Assembly (NCBI GenBank): GCA_964366055.1
Contig: CAYISE010000001.1
Coordinates: forward strand, 1-57,082
DNA length: 57,082 bases
From: JBBTQX01 sp964366055
GTDB lineage: Bacteria; Patescibacteriota; Minisyncoccia; UBA6257; GWB1-50-10
Direction: 5' to 3'
The notes beneath the pieces were generated by a model. That model was not told the origin of the DNA. It made no database searches and saw only the letters and a program-made list of their open reading frames with translations. Each line of letters begins with the position of its first letter. Position 1 is the stretch's first letter. Of this stretch, positions 8,614 through 17,618 are shown one piece after another. The translations under genes were made by a program, and so were the position numbers.

Positions 8614-9795
8614 TTAAGAGAGCCACTTCCTCCCATCAAAGAAATCCACCCAACGAGCGGTGAACTTGTCAACCGAATATTCTTTGACCGTTTCGGCGGC
8701 CTGAACGCTCATCTGTCCGACTAAATCCCTGTCACGGGCGCAATGGAGCAATTTCCGGGCGATTGCTTCGCTGTCGCAAGGCGGCACGACGAAGCCGTTT
8801 ATCCCTTCTTTGATGATATCCGGCCCGCCGCTATGCGTCGTCGCGATGACCGGCAAGCCGTGGCTCATCGCCTCGAACATCACTTGGCCGAAACCGTCGT
8901 CCAGCGTGGGAAATACGAAGACCGACGATTTCCGGTAATAGTCCCCCAAAAGATGGTGACGCACCGGACCGGCATATTCAAAAATCCCATCGTATTTCCC
9001 CAAGAATGTTTTTATCTCCGGGTCAATCGGGCCGACAATAGTGAGTTTAATATCTTCGTTACTTTCTTTTTTTATTTTTTCCATCGCCTCCAAAAGATAG
9101 AGCGCGCCCTTCATTATTGAAAGGGAACCGACGTATAAAACTTCCAGCGGGCCGTTTTTATTCTTCTCCGATATTCCGGCGCTGGAAATTACAAGGTCCT
9201 CCGCCGCGCTCAAGGGGAAATGGATGATTTTATCTTCGGGAACGCCGCGCTCCGCATAGGTCCGGGCGGCAAACGACGAGGGGGTGAAGAGCGCATCGCA
9301 CAGTTCGTACTCCTTCAATTCCCTTCTTATCTTTTTGTCGCTGTTCGCGGTTCGGGGAACCAAACCAAGCTTCCGATATTCTCTTTCCCTTTCCTCTTTC
9401 TGGAACTCTATATGCGAGGAGCCCCGATACATCACGGTCTTCGCCCCTATTCGCTTGGCCGCCTTCATTGTCTTCAAGGCGCACATGGAACGGGTGATGA
9501 CGATATCACTGCCCTTTATGTGCTTTGAGGCCCAAGCGTCAAAAAAGACCTGCTCATAATAAGAAAAATCTTTGATGAATCTCCGGGCCGCGATGTCAAA
9601 AATCCGGGCGAGAAAAAAAAGTTTGACTTTTTCTTTGGGAATTTTTTCGTTGTCCTTCCGCCGCCATTCCAAAAAAGGGATTTTCGGACTGTAAAAATCC
9701 GTGAGAACCCGGTAAAGCAGGCCGCGCTTTTCAAATCCTTCGGCCCACCGGAAAAGGTCAAATTTGCCGTAAGTGGAGATGGTTATTTTTTTCAT
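8614..9795 (-). CDS. Glycosyltransferase family 4
   Basis: 393 residues, GT-B fold. The C-terminal domain has VLYVGSLSIMKGALYLLEAM near 215 and the E-x7-E-type signature in PTLDDGFGQVMFEAMSHGLP. GGPDIIKEGINGFVVPP is the donor-ribose-binding region. It is the last gene of the eleven-gene minus operon from 21299. Its ATG directly abuts the stop of the SGNH gene, indicating coupled translation. Confidence 0.86.
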   Translation of the reverse strand: MKKITISTYGKFDLFRWAEGFEKRGLLYRVLTDFYSPKIPFLEWRRKDNEKIPKEKVKLFFLARIFDIAARRFIKDFSYYEQVFFDAWASKHIKGSDIVITRSMCALKTMKAAKRIGAKTVMYRGSSHIEFQKEEREREYRKLGLVPRTANSDKKIRRELKEYELCDALFTPSSFAARTYAERGVPEDKIIHFPLSAAEDLVISSAGISEKNKNGPLEVLYVGSLSIMKGALYLLEAMEKIKKESNEDIKLTIVGPIDPEIKTFLGKYDGIFEYAGPVRHHLLGDYYRKSSVFVFPTLDDGFGQVMFEAMSHGLPVIATTHSGGPDIIKEGINGFVVPPCDSEAIARKLLHCARDRDLVGQMSVQAAETVKEYSVDKFTARWVDFFDGRKWLS

Positions 9796-10863
9796 TTATT
9801 TATTCGGAAGTCCCAGGAGCTTCGCAATCGCTTCCGCCACCATTTCATGCCCCTTTTCGTTAATGTGCCCGTCCTTCGGCAAGTAGAGATTTTTTCCGCC
9901 AATGACGGTTTCGGTCAGGTCAACGAAGGGAATATCGTTGTTTTTGAGGATAGAGCCCATTCTCCCGCCCATCTGCCTTTCAAACCAGTTGTACTTTATG
10001 TTTCTGGAAGGAATAAGAACCGCCGCGAGGGTTTTGCCCAGCAGTAACTCCTTCATTTTTTTGATAATTCCTTCAAACAAGGCGAATTTTTGGTCGTAAT
10101 CGGCCAGATTTTTCACCAAACCAAGGCGGCTTAGGGATTCGTAGAAATACTCTTTAGCCAAAATTTTCGCCAAAGACAGCGTCTTCAAATCAAAAATCCA
10201 TTTGGTCAATTCGTAAACCTTTTCATTTTTGACGCGATAATCGGTTTTGGATTCCCGGGTTTCGAAAACGCTTGCCTGCGGGACATTTTCCCATTTGAGC
10301 AGATTGTTGTCCAAAGAAAACTTGGGTTTGGGACCGGACTGGGAACTCACGTTGATCTCATCAATGTCGTTAAGAAAATAAAAAACCAAAACCACGATAT
10401 CGGGGTTGTATTTCATCCCTTCCGTCTTGAGCGCGAGATAATACTGGCCCGCGTCGTATCCCGGGACACCGAGATTCAAAACCTCCCCGCCGGTATTTCT
10501 TTCCAGCAGTTTTTCAAAGGTGTTTTCAAGAGCAACGCCCTGGCCGAAGGTGTGGGAATCGCCCAAGATGACGATTCTTTTTTTCGCGGGGTCTTTTACA
10601 TATGAATGTTCCTCATCATCTCTAAGTCCCTTGCCGTTCGTCTTGTATTGAATATCGTATTCAACGGTTTTCTGCCGGCAGGATTGATTCGGCTGGAGCC
10701 GCCAGCCGATGACCGGGTCATGCGTATAAAGATTGTCAGCGCAATCATAAAAATTCGCCATCTTCTCTTTAGAGGTTTCGTAACTGTCCCAAGCCCTTAA
10801 ACCAAGTTCCGAAATCGCCAAACCTATCGCCAAACCCAGCAATATTAGAAACGCTTTCCGCAT
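9796..10863 (-). CDS. SGNH/GDSL-type hydrolase, membrane-anchored
   Basis: 355 residues. An N-terminal hydrophobic anchor (residues 3-20, RKAFLILLGLAIGLAI) is followed by an extracytoplasmic domain. The nucleophile block GDSHTFGQGV starts at 101, and the C-terminal Asp-His pair is in LPKDGHINEKGHE (D331, H333). Such SGNH proteins in polysaccharide loci act as O-acetyl esterases or O-acetyltransferase partners, as in AlgX/AlgJ. No acetyl-donor membrane protein (MBOAT) is in the window, so esterase is as likely as transferase. The start shares a base with the preceding stop (TAATG). Confidence 0.8.
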   Translation of the reverse strand: MRKAFLILLGLAIGLAISELGLRAWDSYETSKEKMANFYDCADNLYTHDPVIGWRLQPNQSCRQKTVEYDIQYKTNGKGLRDDEEHSYVKDPAKKRIVILGDSHTFGQGVALENTFEKLLERNTGGEVLNLGVPGYDAGQYYLALKTEGMKYNPDIVVLVFYFLNDIDEINVSSQSGPKPKFSLDNNLLKWENVPQASVFETRESKTDYRVKNEKVYELTKWIFDLKTLSLAKILAKEYFYESLSRLGLVKNLADYDQKFALFEGIIKKMKELLLGKTLAAVLIPSRNIKYNWFERQMGGRMGSILKNNDIPFVDLTETVIGGKNLYLPKDGHINEKGHEMVAEAIAKLLGLPNK

Positions 10864-13316
10864 TATTTTTTCAGGGTATCACAGACGTAAATCTGCCGCG
10901 AGCCCTCGTGGACGGAATCAAAACAAATCCGCGCGCCGTCGCGGTTAAAGCGGGGATGGAGGTCGGCCCTCAAATTGCTCAAATCCCAATCGTCCCTCAC
11001 TCCGTATTCTTGAGCGGGCAAGGAATAAAATTTTCCGATTTCAATTAATCCGCCCGAGGATAAATTGAATAGCATTAGATGCCGATAATGTTCGTTGCCG
11101 GGATAAGTATCGGTCAAAAGCCATTCTCCGTTCGGAGAGAAAGAACAATGGCCGTCTTCCCTGATCAAACCGGCTCCGATTTTTTTAAAATTCCGGGTTT
11201 TGTCCTCAAAAAGCAGAAAGGCGTCACCGCTAATCACCTGCCTTATCCTGCCCGAGACGCGAAATAAACCGTGGTAAACCGGCACGGCAAACTTTCTCAA
11301 TAAACTGCTCGCTCCCGCTCTCGCCGCCACGCCTGGCGGTCTGCCCCAAACCAAAAGTTCATGGTCGCTTTTCCAGGTAAAATGGGAGGCCATTCCGCTA
11401 TCCAGCAAAAGATGAAGCGAGGAACCGTCGCTGTCCGCCGTATAAAGCCGGCTGTACATTCCTCCGTTTTTAAGCCGCCATCGATGAAGAAATGCGAACC
11501 TCGCGCCGCTGGGACTGAAGGTTAAATGGTCAACCCAGTGTTTGCCTTCATTCATTGAATCCAGATGCCGGCGTTCGCAAAGTTTCGCAAGAGATATTGC
11601 CAATCCGCGCTCTCCGCGCTCCAAATCAACAAAATAAATGCCGTCATCCTTCGGTTTATCCTCCGATACGGACGGGTCCTTGACGCCCTTATAACCGTAG
11701 CCCTCGCGCGCGTCATTCAACCGCGAGAAGTTTAAAGAAAGAGCGCGGCGGCCGTTCGAATGAACGGCATAGATTGGAAAGGGAATAATTTTTCTTTCTC
11801 CCGCGGCAATGTCAAAAATAACGGAAACGAAGCGCCCATTTTGAAGGTCATTGAAAATTATTTTCCGATTATAATCCGGTCCCAGCCATTGGAGCATGGA
11901 ACCCTGCTGCCAATTCCAGGCGCGGGTCTCGGCTATTCCGTTAAAATGACCGGCCTCCGCGGGTCTGAAAAAACCGATTCGCGCGATTTCTTTCCCGTCG
12001 GGCAGACGATTGATAAAATCGGCCTCGTGAGCCAGTATTTTCCCGCCAGCCATGTCCCACGGACATTTATCGTAGTAGCCGAAAAAATGATGCTTGCCCA
12101 TTGTGCTGAAATTTATCCGAACATCCTTATATTCTGAATTAATGCTTTTAATTGCCGTTAAGATGCCATCGGCGTCTTCTCTATAACTCCATTTCGCAAC
12201 CGTCCGCAGAGAATTTTCTCTGCATCTTTGAAGAAGTGCGGCATCAGTTGCGAGTTTTTCCATATGACCCGCCAAAGCATTTACATCGCCGAATTCGTAT
12301 ATAAAACCGCAACCACTATCGGCAATCAAATCCGGGGCGGTGCCCACCCTATCCGATATGATGAAGGCGATTCCAAAATTCATCGCCTCGTTCACTTGTT
12401 TCGGCGACGGGTCAAATTCCGACGGGAGCAGAAGAATGTCCGAAACGGCGTAATAAACTGGTATCTCGGATTGATTCTTGAATCCAAGGAAATAAATGTT
12501 CTTGATGCCGCGCTCGCGAACATATTTCTCAAGCGCTTTTCTGTCCTCGCCGTCGCCGACGAAAAGAACGTTGAATTCCGTATTTTCGCGCAACAGTTCG
12601 CAGGCCTTCAGAATATCAAAAGTCCTTTTCCGTTTCATCAGTTTGCCGATAAATATGAAAGTCGGCGCTTCCAGATTCTTAATTCCGATAGATTTTTTCA
12701 GTTCGTTTTTCTTCAATTTCAACTCCTCAAACTTCCGGCCGAAAAAATCGTTATCCACGGCGCACGGGAAGAAAAAGAGCTTCTCCTCCGGCACACCGTA
12801 GTGCGTGAAGAATTCCTTATTGAGCCGGTAGCTGTACAAAAAAGCCGGTATGGTCTTGAACAAATTTTTCAAGACCAATAATTTGACAAGATTCTTCATG
12901 GTTCCGTTCCGCTTCCCCATATTCGCCTCGCCACGCAGTATAATTTTCGCGCCGGTGTACCAGCGCGTGAAAAATATGAGCCACGAAGTAACGGTCGTGT
13001 ATCCGTGAATAAGCGCCGCGTCGTATTTATTTTTCCTTAATTCGCCGACGATTGACGGATTAATCTGGCCGAAAAAAGATGTTCCGGGTTTGGAACTGTA
13101 GTTTTTCAAAAGAACATACTTATAACCATCAAGAAGCGGCACATCCCACTTGACCTTCACGCCAAGTTCTTTATCAAACCCCGCTTCGGAAATACCGAAG
13201 TCCCAGCAATAGTAAACCGTCACGTCCAGCCGCGGATCTTGAGCTAGATACCGGAAAAGCGGCGCCTGATACTGGATTGGGTGAGAAGCAACAATAGCCA
13301 GTTTATATCTTTTCAT
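10863..13316 (-). CDS. Glycosyltransferase family 4 fused to a C-terminal TolB-like beta-propeller
   Basis: 817 residues, about twice the size of a normal GT4. Residues 1-392 form a GT-B glycosyltransferase: SHPIQYQAPLFRYLA at the N-terminus, FIGKLMKRKRTFDILKA near 223, and PSPKQVNEAMNFGIAF near 303. From about residue 400 a second domain starts with MGKHHFFGYYDKCPW and contains repeated blade-like motifs such as LTFSPSGARFAFLHR, FSPNGEWLLTDTYPG and HPRFNRDGARICFDS. That is a TolB/WD40-type propeller with Asp-box-like SPxG turns. The propeller ends with IYVCDTL. It may bind or modify the glycan product. The DNA is continuous with no sign of a frameshift at the junction. Confidence 0.85.
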   Translation of the reverse strand: MKRYKLAIVASHPIQYQAPLFRYLAQDPRLDVTVYYCWDFGISEAGFDKELGVKVKWDVPLLDGYKYVLLKNYSSKPGTSFFGQINPSIVGELRKNKYDAALIHGYTTVTSWLIFFTRWYTGAKIILRGEANMGKRNGTMKNLVKLLVLKNLFKTIPAFLYSYRLNKEFFTHYGVPEEKLFFFPCAVDNDFFGRKFEELKLKKNELKKSIGIKNLEAPTFIFIGKLMKRKRTFDILKACELLRENTEFNVLFVGDGEDRKALEKYVRERGIKNIYFLGFKNQSEIPVYYAVSDILLLPSEFDPSPKQVNEAMNFGIAFIISDRVGTAPDLIADSGCGFIYEFGDVNALAGHMEKLATDAALLQRCRENSLRTVAKWSYREDADGILTAIKSINSEYKDVRINFSTMGKHHFFGYYDKCPWDMAGGKILAHEADFINRLPDGKEIARIGFFRPAEAGHFNGIAETRAWNWQQGSMLQWLGPDYNRKIIFNDLQNGRFVSVIFDIAAGERKIIPFPIYAVHSNGRRALSLNFSRLNDAREGYGYKGVKDPSVSEDKPKDDGIYFVDLERGERGLAISLAKLCERRHLDSMNEGKHWVDHLTFSPSGARFAFLHRWRLKNGGMYSRLYTADSDGSSLHLLLDSGMASHFTWKSDHELLVWGRPPGVAARAGASSLLRKFAVPVYHGLFRVSGRIRQVISGDAFLLFEDKTRNFKKIGAGLIREDGHCSFSPNGEWLLTDTYPGNEHYRHLMLFNLSSGGLIEIGKFYSLPAQEYGVRDDWDLSNLRADLHPRFNRDGARICFDSVHEGSRQIYVCDTLKK

Positions 13317-14298
13317 TGGGATGCCTCAAATACCAATCGTAAGTTCTTTTCAATCCCTCTTCAAGAGATACATTCGGTTTCCAGCCGGTCAAGCTTTGCA
13401 ATTTCGTGATGTCGGCGAGCCGTCGCTTTACGCTTCCCGGCGGGGACGATTTTATATCCAATTTTTTCGGCCGCCAGCCCGCGATTTTAAAAAGTTTTTC
13501 CACCAGTCCTTTCATATTGATTTCCTCAAGGTCGCCGATGTGCACGGTTTCAATCGGCTGGTTGTCGGTTTTCGGAGAATCCATAAGTGCCTGCATCGCC
13601 CGAATCGCGTCATCAATATAACAAAAGGTTCTCGTATCATCACTGCCGTAGATTGGAAAGGGGTCAACTTTATTCGCTATTCTCAAAGAGAACTCCGGTA
13701 TCACGTGGTCATAGCCGGCCCGCGGACCGTAAAAATTATGAGGACGAATTACCAAGGCCCGGAAATTTAACATCTTGGCATAATGAATGACGAATAACTC
13801 GCCTACCAGCTTGGTTGAAGCGTAAGACCAGCGCGGATTATAGGGGTCTTCTATCACAAGCGGAACCTTTTCGGGCGTCGGGATGGGCAAAATACCGAAA
13901 GCATTCAATCCCCCGGCGTAGGCCTCATTTGAAGAAGTGAAACAGAATTTGCCTTCGCGATTATGCTTGGCAAACCAATCAAGCATATGAACCAGAGTGA
14001 GAGTGTTGATTTTCAAAACCTCGTGGGGAATTTCGTAGAAAAGTTTGGTGCCGTTAACGGCCGCAAGGTGATAGACACGAGCATATCCGCTACCCAGTTT
14101 TTCATACGAAGCAAGGTTGGTGAGATCCAAAGTCAAGAACTTTATCCTCGGGTTTTTTATCAATTCTCCGAAATCCTCATCCATCTTTCCTCTTCGGAGA
14201 TTATCCACCAAGACAATTTCTGCTTCGGTACTCTGAAGCAAATGATTCGCCAAATGATAACCGATGAATCCCGCCCCGCCAGTTATGAGAATTTTCAT
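13303..14298 (-). CDS. NAD-dependent sugar epimerase/dehydratase (extended SDR)
   Basis: 331 residues from ATG 14298, chosen because MKILITGGAGFIGYHL begins the Rossmann fold there; an upstream ATG at 14319 would only extend into the preceding gene. Catalytic motifs: SSNEAYAGG and YASTK. RPHNFYGPRAGYDHV is the substrate-side loop. It overlaps the dehydrogenase stop by 4 nt and the fusion gene's start by 14 nt. It lies next to a UDP-sugar dehydrogenase, so a UDP-uronate epimerase or decarboxylase is possible, but this is inference. Confidence 0.86.
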   Translation of the reverse strand: MKILITGGAGFIGYHLANHLLQSTEAEIVLVDNLRRGKMDEDFGELIKNPRIKFLTLDLTNLASYEKLGSGYARVYHLAAVNGTKLFYEIPHEVLKINTLTLVHMLDWFAKHNREGKFCFTSSNEAYAGGLNAFGILPIPTPEKVPLVIEDPYNPRWSYASTKLVGELFVIHYAKMLNFRALVIRPHNFYGPRAGYDHVIPEFSLRIANKVDPFPIYGSDDTRTFCYIDDAIRAMQALMDSPKTDNQPIETVHIGDLEEINMKGLVEKLFKIAGWRPKKLDIKSSPPGSVKRRLADITKLQSLTGWKPNVSLEEGLKRTYDWYLRHPNEKI

Positions 14299-15503
14299 GC
14301 TTCGCGCAACAGATTCCAAACATCCACAAATTTCTTATCCGGATGATTCTTGGGATTGATCTCCAAATATTTCTTATGGGGCGTCGCCAGTATCAGAATA
14401 TCGGATTTCGCCAAAGCGACATCCAACGGAACGAATTCCGGGTTTTTGATGTGCTCATCGGTACAAAGAACCGTCTTGCACTCCATTTGGGCCATTTTCC
14501 GAAGCTTGTATGACAGGGACGCGCGCGGGTCATCCACTTCCGCCTTGAAAGCCATACCCAGAATTCCGACCGTCTTATCTTTAAGCGAATGTCCGTATTC
14601 CCGCTTCAGGTCGCCTATGACGTGATTGACTAATCCTTCATTCACCAGCATCGCCGCGTGGCCGATCCAAAAATTGTTATTGGTAAAAGCGGCCAGTTGC
14701 ATCGTGTCCTTAAAAAGGCACGGGCCGGCGGCAAAACCCGGCGACGGCAGGTCGCGGTTGCGCGGATAATCCTTATTCATCGCCCGATGGATATTGTGAT
14801 AATTAAGACCGTGGTCTTGGGCGATCATAAAAAACTGATTGGCCACGGCAAACCGGATGTAACGCCACGAATTTGTAAAAAGTTTTGCCAATTCCGCTTC
14901 AATCGGCTTGACGGGGATTATATCCGCCGGAGTGATTTTCCTGAAGAGCGCGGTCACTTCCTTTATGGTCTCATCGTCAAAACCCGAAATAATTTGGGGC
15001 CATAATTTCAACTCCTCTATCGCGTGCCCCTGCATAATCCGCTCCGGACAAAATGCTAATTTAACTTTTTTACCTTTCTTCAAGAAGTGATTCTGAAGTT
15101 TTTCGGTAGTCCCCGGAAAAACCGTGCTCCGAAGAATGACGAATTGCCCGTCTCTGAAATAATCAATGCTCCTGTCTATTAGCCGGGTGATACCGCCGAA
15201 ATCGGGACTAAGATACTCGTCTACCGGCGTCCCCACGATAACAACCACGAATTTGGATTGGCTGATGGCTTCCGGAGAATCGGTCGTGAACAAAAGATTT
15301 TTTTTCAGGGCGGATTGCAGCGCTTCATCGCCGTCTTTCTCCTTGAAGGGAAACCGGCCGGACTGAATTTTTTCCAGCGCGGCCTTGTTGATATCCAAGA
15401 GGATTGTCTTTACGCCGCAATCGGCAAAAACCACGCCCAAAGGCAGGCCAACGTGCCCGGCGCCGCCAATAATACAAAGCTCATATTTGGCATTGTTTTC
15501 CAT
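14295..15503 (-). CDS. UDP-sugar 6-dehydrogenase, WecC/UDP-ManNAc dehydrogenase-like
   Basis: 402 residues from ATG 15503 (MENNAKYELCIIGGAGHVG). The longer version from 15548 lacks family similarity in its first 15 residues. Motifs: the N-terminal NAD fold GGAGHVGLPLGVVFADCG, and the catalytic cysteine in SPGFAAGPCLFKDT near residue 255, whose GPCLxKDT form is typical of UDP-N-acetylmannosaminuronate dehydrogenase. GILGMAFKAEVDDPR marks the C-terminal UDP-binding part. It oxidises C6 of a UDP-(N-acetyl)hexose to the uronate using two NAD+. The partial WecB at the left edge could supply UDP-ManNAc. Confidence 0.88.
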   Translation of the reverse strand: MENNAKYELCIIGGAGHVGLPLGVVFADCGVKTILLDINKAALEKIQSGRFPFKEKDGDEALQSALKKNLLFTTDSPEAISQSKFVVVIVGTPVDEYLSPDFGGITRLIDRSIDYFRDGQFVILRSTVFPGTTEKLQNHFLKKGKKVKLAFCPERIMQGHAIEELKLWPQIISGFDDETIKEVTALFRKITPADIIPVKPIEAELAKLFTNSWRYIRFAVANQFFMIAQDHGLNYHNIHRAMNKDYPRNRDLPSPGFAAGPCLFKDTMQLAAFTNNNFWIGHAAMLVNEGLVNHVIGDLKREYGHSLKDKTVGILGMAFKAEVDDPRASLSYKLRKMAQMECKTVLCTDEHIKNPEFVPLDVALAKSDILILATPHKKYLEINPKNHPDKKFVDVWNLLREA

Positions 15504-15516
15504 TGAGATTAATATA

Positions 15517-16104
15517 TTATTTTTTACTCTCTCTGTCAAATCCCGCAAATATTTCCGGGTAAAGCAGTGAGGCCTTCATCACGCACGCAACGGTATCCGC
15601 GACCCAAATCTTTCCTTCCTTAATCATTTTTAATGTTTCTTGCGGAGAGACGGCGACTATTTCAATATCCTCCGTTACTTCAAGGTTTTGCTTTGGATTG
15701 AACTCCGCGTTTCTGACGAGATAGCAATGGACGATGTGCATTATTTTTGTCGGGACGTTGGAAACTTCGCCAATTCTGATGAGGTCGCTCGCCTCCGCTT
15801 TGATGCCGACCTCCTCTTCCAGTTCCGCGAGAGCCGATTCTTCCGGGGTCTTGCCCTCTTGCTGAAACCCCGCGGGAAGTTCAAGGGTTATTTCTCCCAA
15901 GCCGTGTTTGTATTGTTTCGTAAAAACAATTTTATTGCCTTTCGTTATGGGTAAAACCATCACCGCGTGAATCATCCGGGAAATAAAGTAGTCGTCTATC
16001 ACCGTCCCGTTGGGCAGCTCCACGGTGTGCTGGAAAACGGGGAACCACTTACTCGGAGAAACATCCGCTTCTTTAAGTATCTTCCACTTTTTTATGTTTT
16101 TCAT
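15517..16104 (-). CDS. Nudix hydrolase, ADP-ribose pyrophosphatase-like
   Basis: 195 residues. The layout is that of NudF-type enzymes: VELPNGTVIDDYFI, then QYKHGLGEITLELPAG, then the Nudix box from GFQQEGKTPEES to AELEEEVGI. In the box the canonical first Glu is Lys and the Arg before the catalytic Glu is Ala, while the metal-binding EEEVG end is intact. Family members hydrolyse NDP-sugars or ADP-ribose; in this operon it could clear an NDP-sugar. Gaps to its neighbours are 13-14 nt. Confidence 0.8.
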   Translation of the reverse strand: MKNIKKWKILKEADVSPSKWFPVFQHTVELPNGTVIDDYFISRMIHAVMVLPITKGNKIVFTKQYKHGLGEITLELPAGFQQEGKTPEESALAELEEEVGIKAEASDLIRIGEVSNVPTKIMHIVHCYLVRNAEFNPKQNLEVTEDIEIVAVSPQETLKMIKEGKIWVADTVACVMKASLLYPEIFAGFDRESKK

Positions 16105-16118
16105 AAATAACTAAGTAA

Positions 16119-17618
16119 TTAATCGCACTTATAAATCGCGTACCCATAACCCGGCATTGTATTACCGAGTTTTATGCCGAATACTTCAGGCAAATCGCGA
16201 GAAAATTTATCGGTTGAGAGCGCGCATCCGGGAATTTCGGGGGGGACGAGCATTCCGCTGTACCGTTGCTGGAAAAAAATGAAGGCGGTATTTTCTTTTG
16301 GCTTTTCCGGCCAAGTGTTATACGAATACATTCTGTCATAATCTTCCGAAAGCGACCAGAGACCACCCGTTACCCCGAACTTCAGATGGCTATCCGGATA
16401 TTCCCGGCTGATTTTCCTGAAGGCATCGCGGGCCCCGTAAAAATCGAGGGATTGCCCCAAAAAAACTGGGAATAAAAAAACCGTCCGCGCGATGCCGGTG
16501 GCGACAAGAGCGAGAGTTAGAAAAACAGCGCCTCTCGCGGCAATCCCCGACTCCGAAAAGTAGCGGATAAAACCGAGGAAAACGAGAGGAGAAAAAGATA
16601 AAAGGTAGAAAATGTGCCCGACCGAATAAATCATGCTTCCCAACATAAAAACAAGACCCGCCGCGCAAACCGCAAAAATGAAGAGTGAAGTTATCCGTTC
16701 GCGGTATTTTCTGTATAAAAAAATACCGGATATGAGAATAAGCAATGTAACAAAGCCGTAAAACGGAGTCACCGGCGATAAAAAATAGTAGTGCAGAAAA
16801 TTAGGCAATGTAAACAAATCGCTGAATTGCGAAGTGTAGCTCCGGCTCACCATTAAAGCGTTTTTGACGGTGCCAGCCAAAGTTTCCCGAATACCGAACG
16901 GGCCCAAAGAAATTACTGAGAAAAGCGTCAAAAATCCGACCAATATAACAGAACCGAATCTCAAAAAAAAATCCCTCGATTTGAATTTCACCGCCAGCAT
17001 CGCTCCCAAAATAAGGACCGAGATGATACTGGCCGCCAGATGCGTGGCGAGCATAAATCCCAAGAGAATTCCATACAAGAGCCAATCATATTTCTTGATA
17101 TAAAAAAACACGAGAAGGCCGAGCGTTACCCATAAACCGGCGAGTATTTCAGGTCGGCCACTACCGCCATTCAAGCCCGAAGCCAGCGCCAAAAGCCCGA
17201 GCATAATTACAAAAAGAGCCGGCCAACTTAACTCTTTTCCCCGCCTCGCCGCCCGGTAAAATAAAAACGCGCTCAACCAAATCACAACTATGTTTAAAAG
17301 AGCGATGGTCACGAAAATATCCACGGGCGACACTCCAGACAGCCCGCGGCTTAAAATCAGCGGAAACAGGGGCGGATAAAATAAAAATCTCTTCAAACCG
17401 GAGGGGTCTATCAAATTGAGCGCCTGCTCATCGGGAAACAAAGGGCTGGTTAAAACGCCCTTATTCGCGAATTGGATGGCCGGTACCAGAAAAAATGACG
17501 AGTCGCCGCCGGGAACGGGATAGGCGTTGCGCGCGAAAACAAAAAGCAGTACGGCTGTGGTCAGACAAAAAAAGATTAAAACCGCTTCTTTTAAACCCAG
17601 CTTGCTTAAAAAATTCAT
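16119..17618 (-). CDS. Polytopic membrane glycosyltransferase (GT-C, ArnT/PMT-like)
   Basis: 499 residues with about 10-12 predicted membrane segments. An acidic loop after the first helix (YPVPGGDSSFFLVPAIQF) is at the position of the catalytic Asp of GT-C enzymes, and RFLFYPPLFPLILSRGLSG follows. The C-terminus VFGIKLGNTMPGYGYAIY is soluble and extracytoplasmic. It would use a polyprenyl-phosphate sugar outside the membrane. It is paralogous to the 506-residue protein at 23747-25267, sharing FYPPLFPL-, FGI.L.NT.PGY- and YSV-type motifs. The start abuts the stop of the upstream GT2. Confidence 0.75.
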   Translation of the reverse strand: MNFLSKLGLKEAVLIFFCLTTAVLLFVFARNAYPVPGGDSSFFLVPAIQFANKGVLTSPLFPDEQALNLIDPSGLKRFLFYPPLFPLILSRGLSGVSPVDIFVTIALLNIVVIWLSAFLFYRAARRGKELSWPALFVIMLGLLALASGLNGGSGRPEILAGLWVTLGLLVFFYIKKYDWLLYGILLGFMLATHLAASIISVLILGAMLAVKFKSRDFFLRFGSVILVGFLTLFSVISLGPFGIRETLAGTVKNALMVSRSYTSQFSDLFTLPNFLHYYFLSPVTPFYGFVTLLILISGIFLYRKYRERITSLFIFAVCAAGLVFMLGSMIYSVGHIFYLLSFSPLVFLGFIRYFSESGIAARGAVFLTLALVATGIARTVFLFPVFLGQSLDFYGARDAFRKISREYPDSHLKFGVTGGLWSLSEDYDRMYSYNTWPEKPKENTAFIFFQQRYSGMLVPPEIPGCALSTDKFSRDLPEVFGIKLGNTMPGYGYAIYKCD

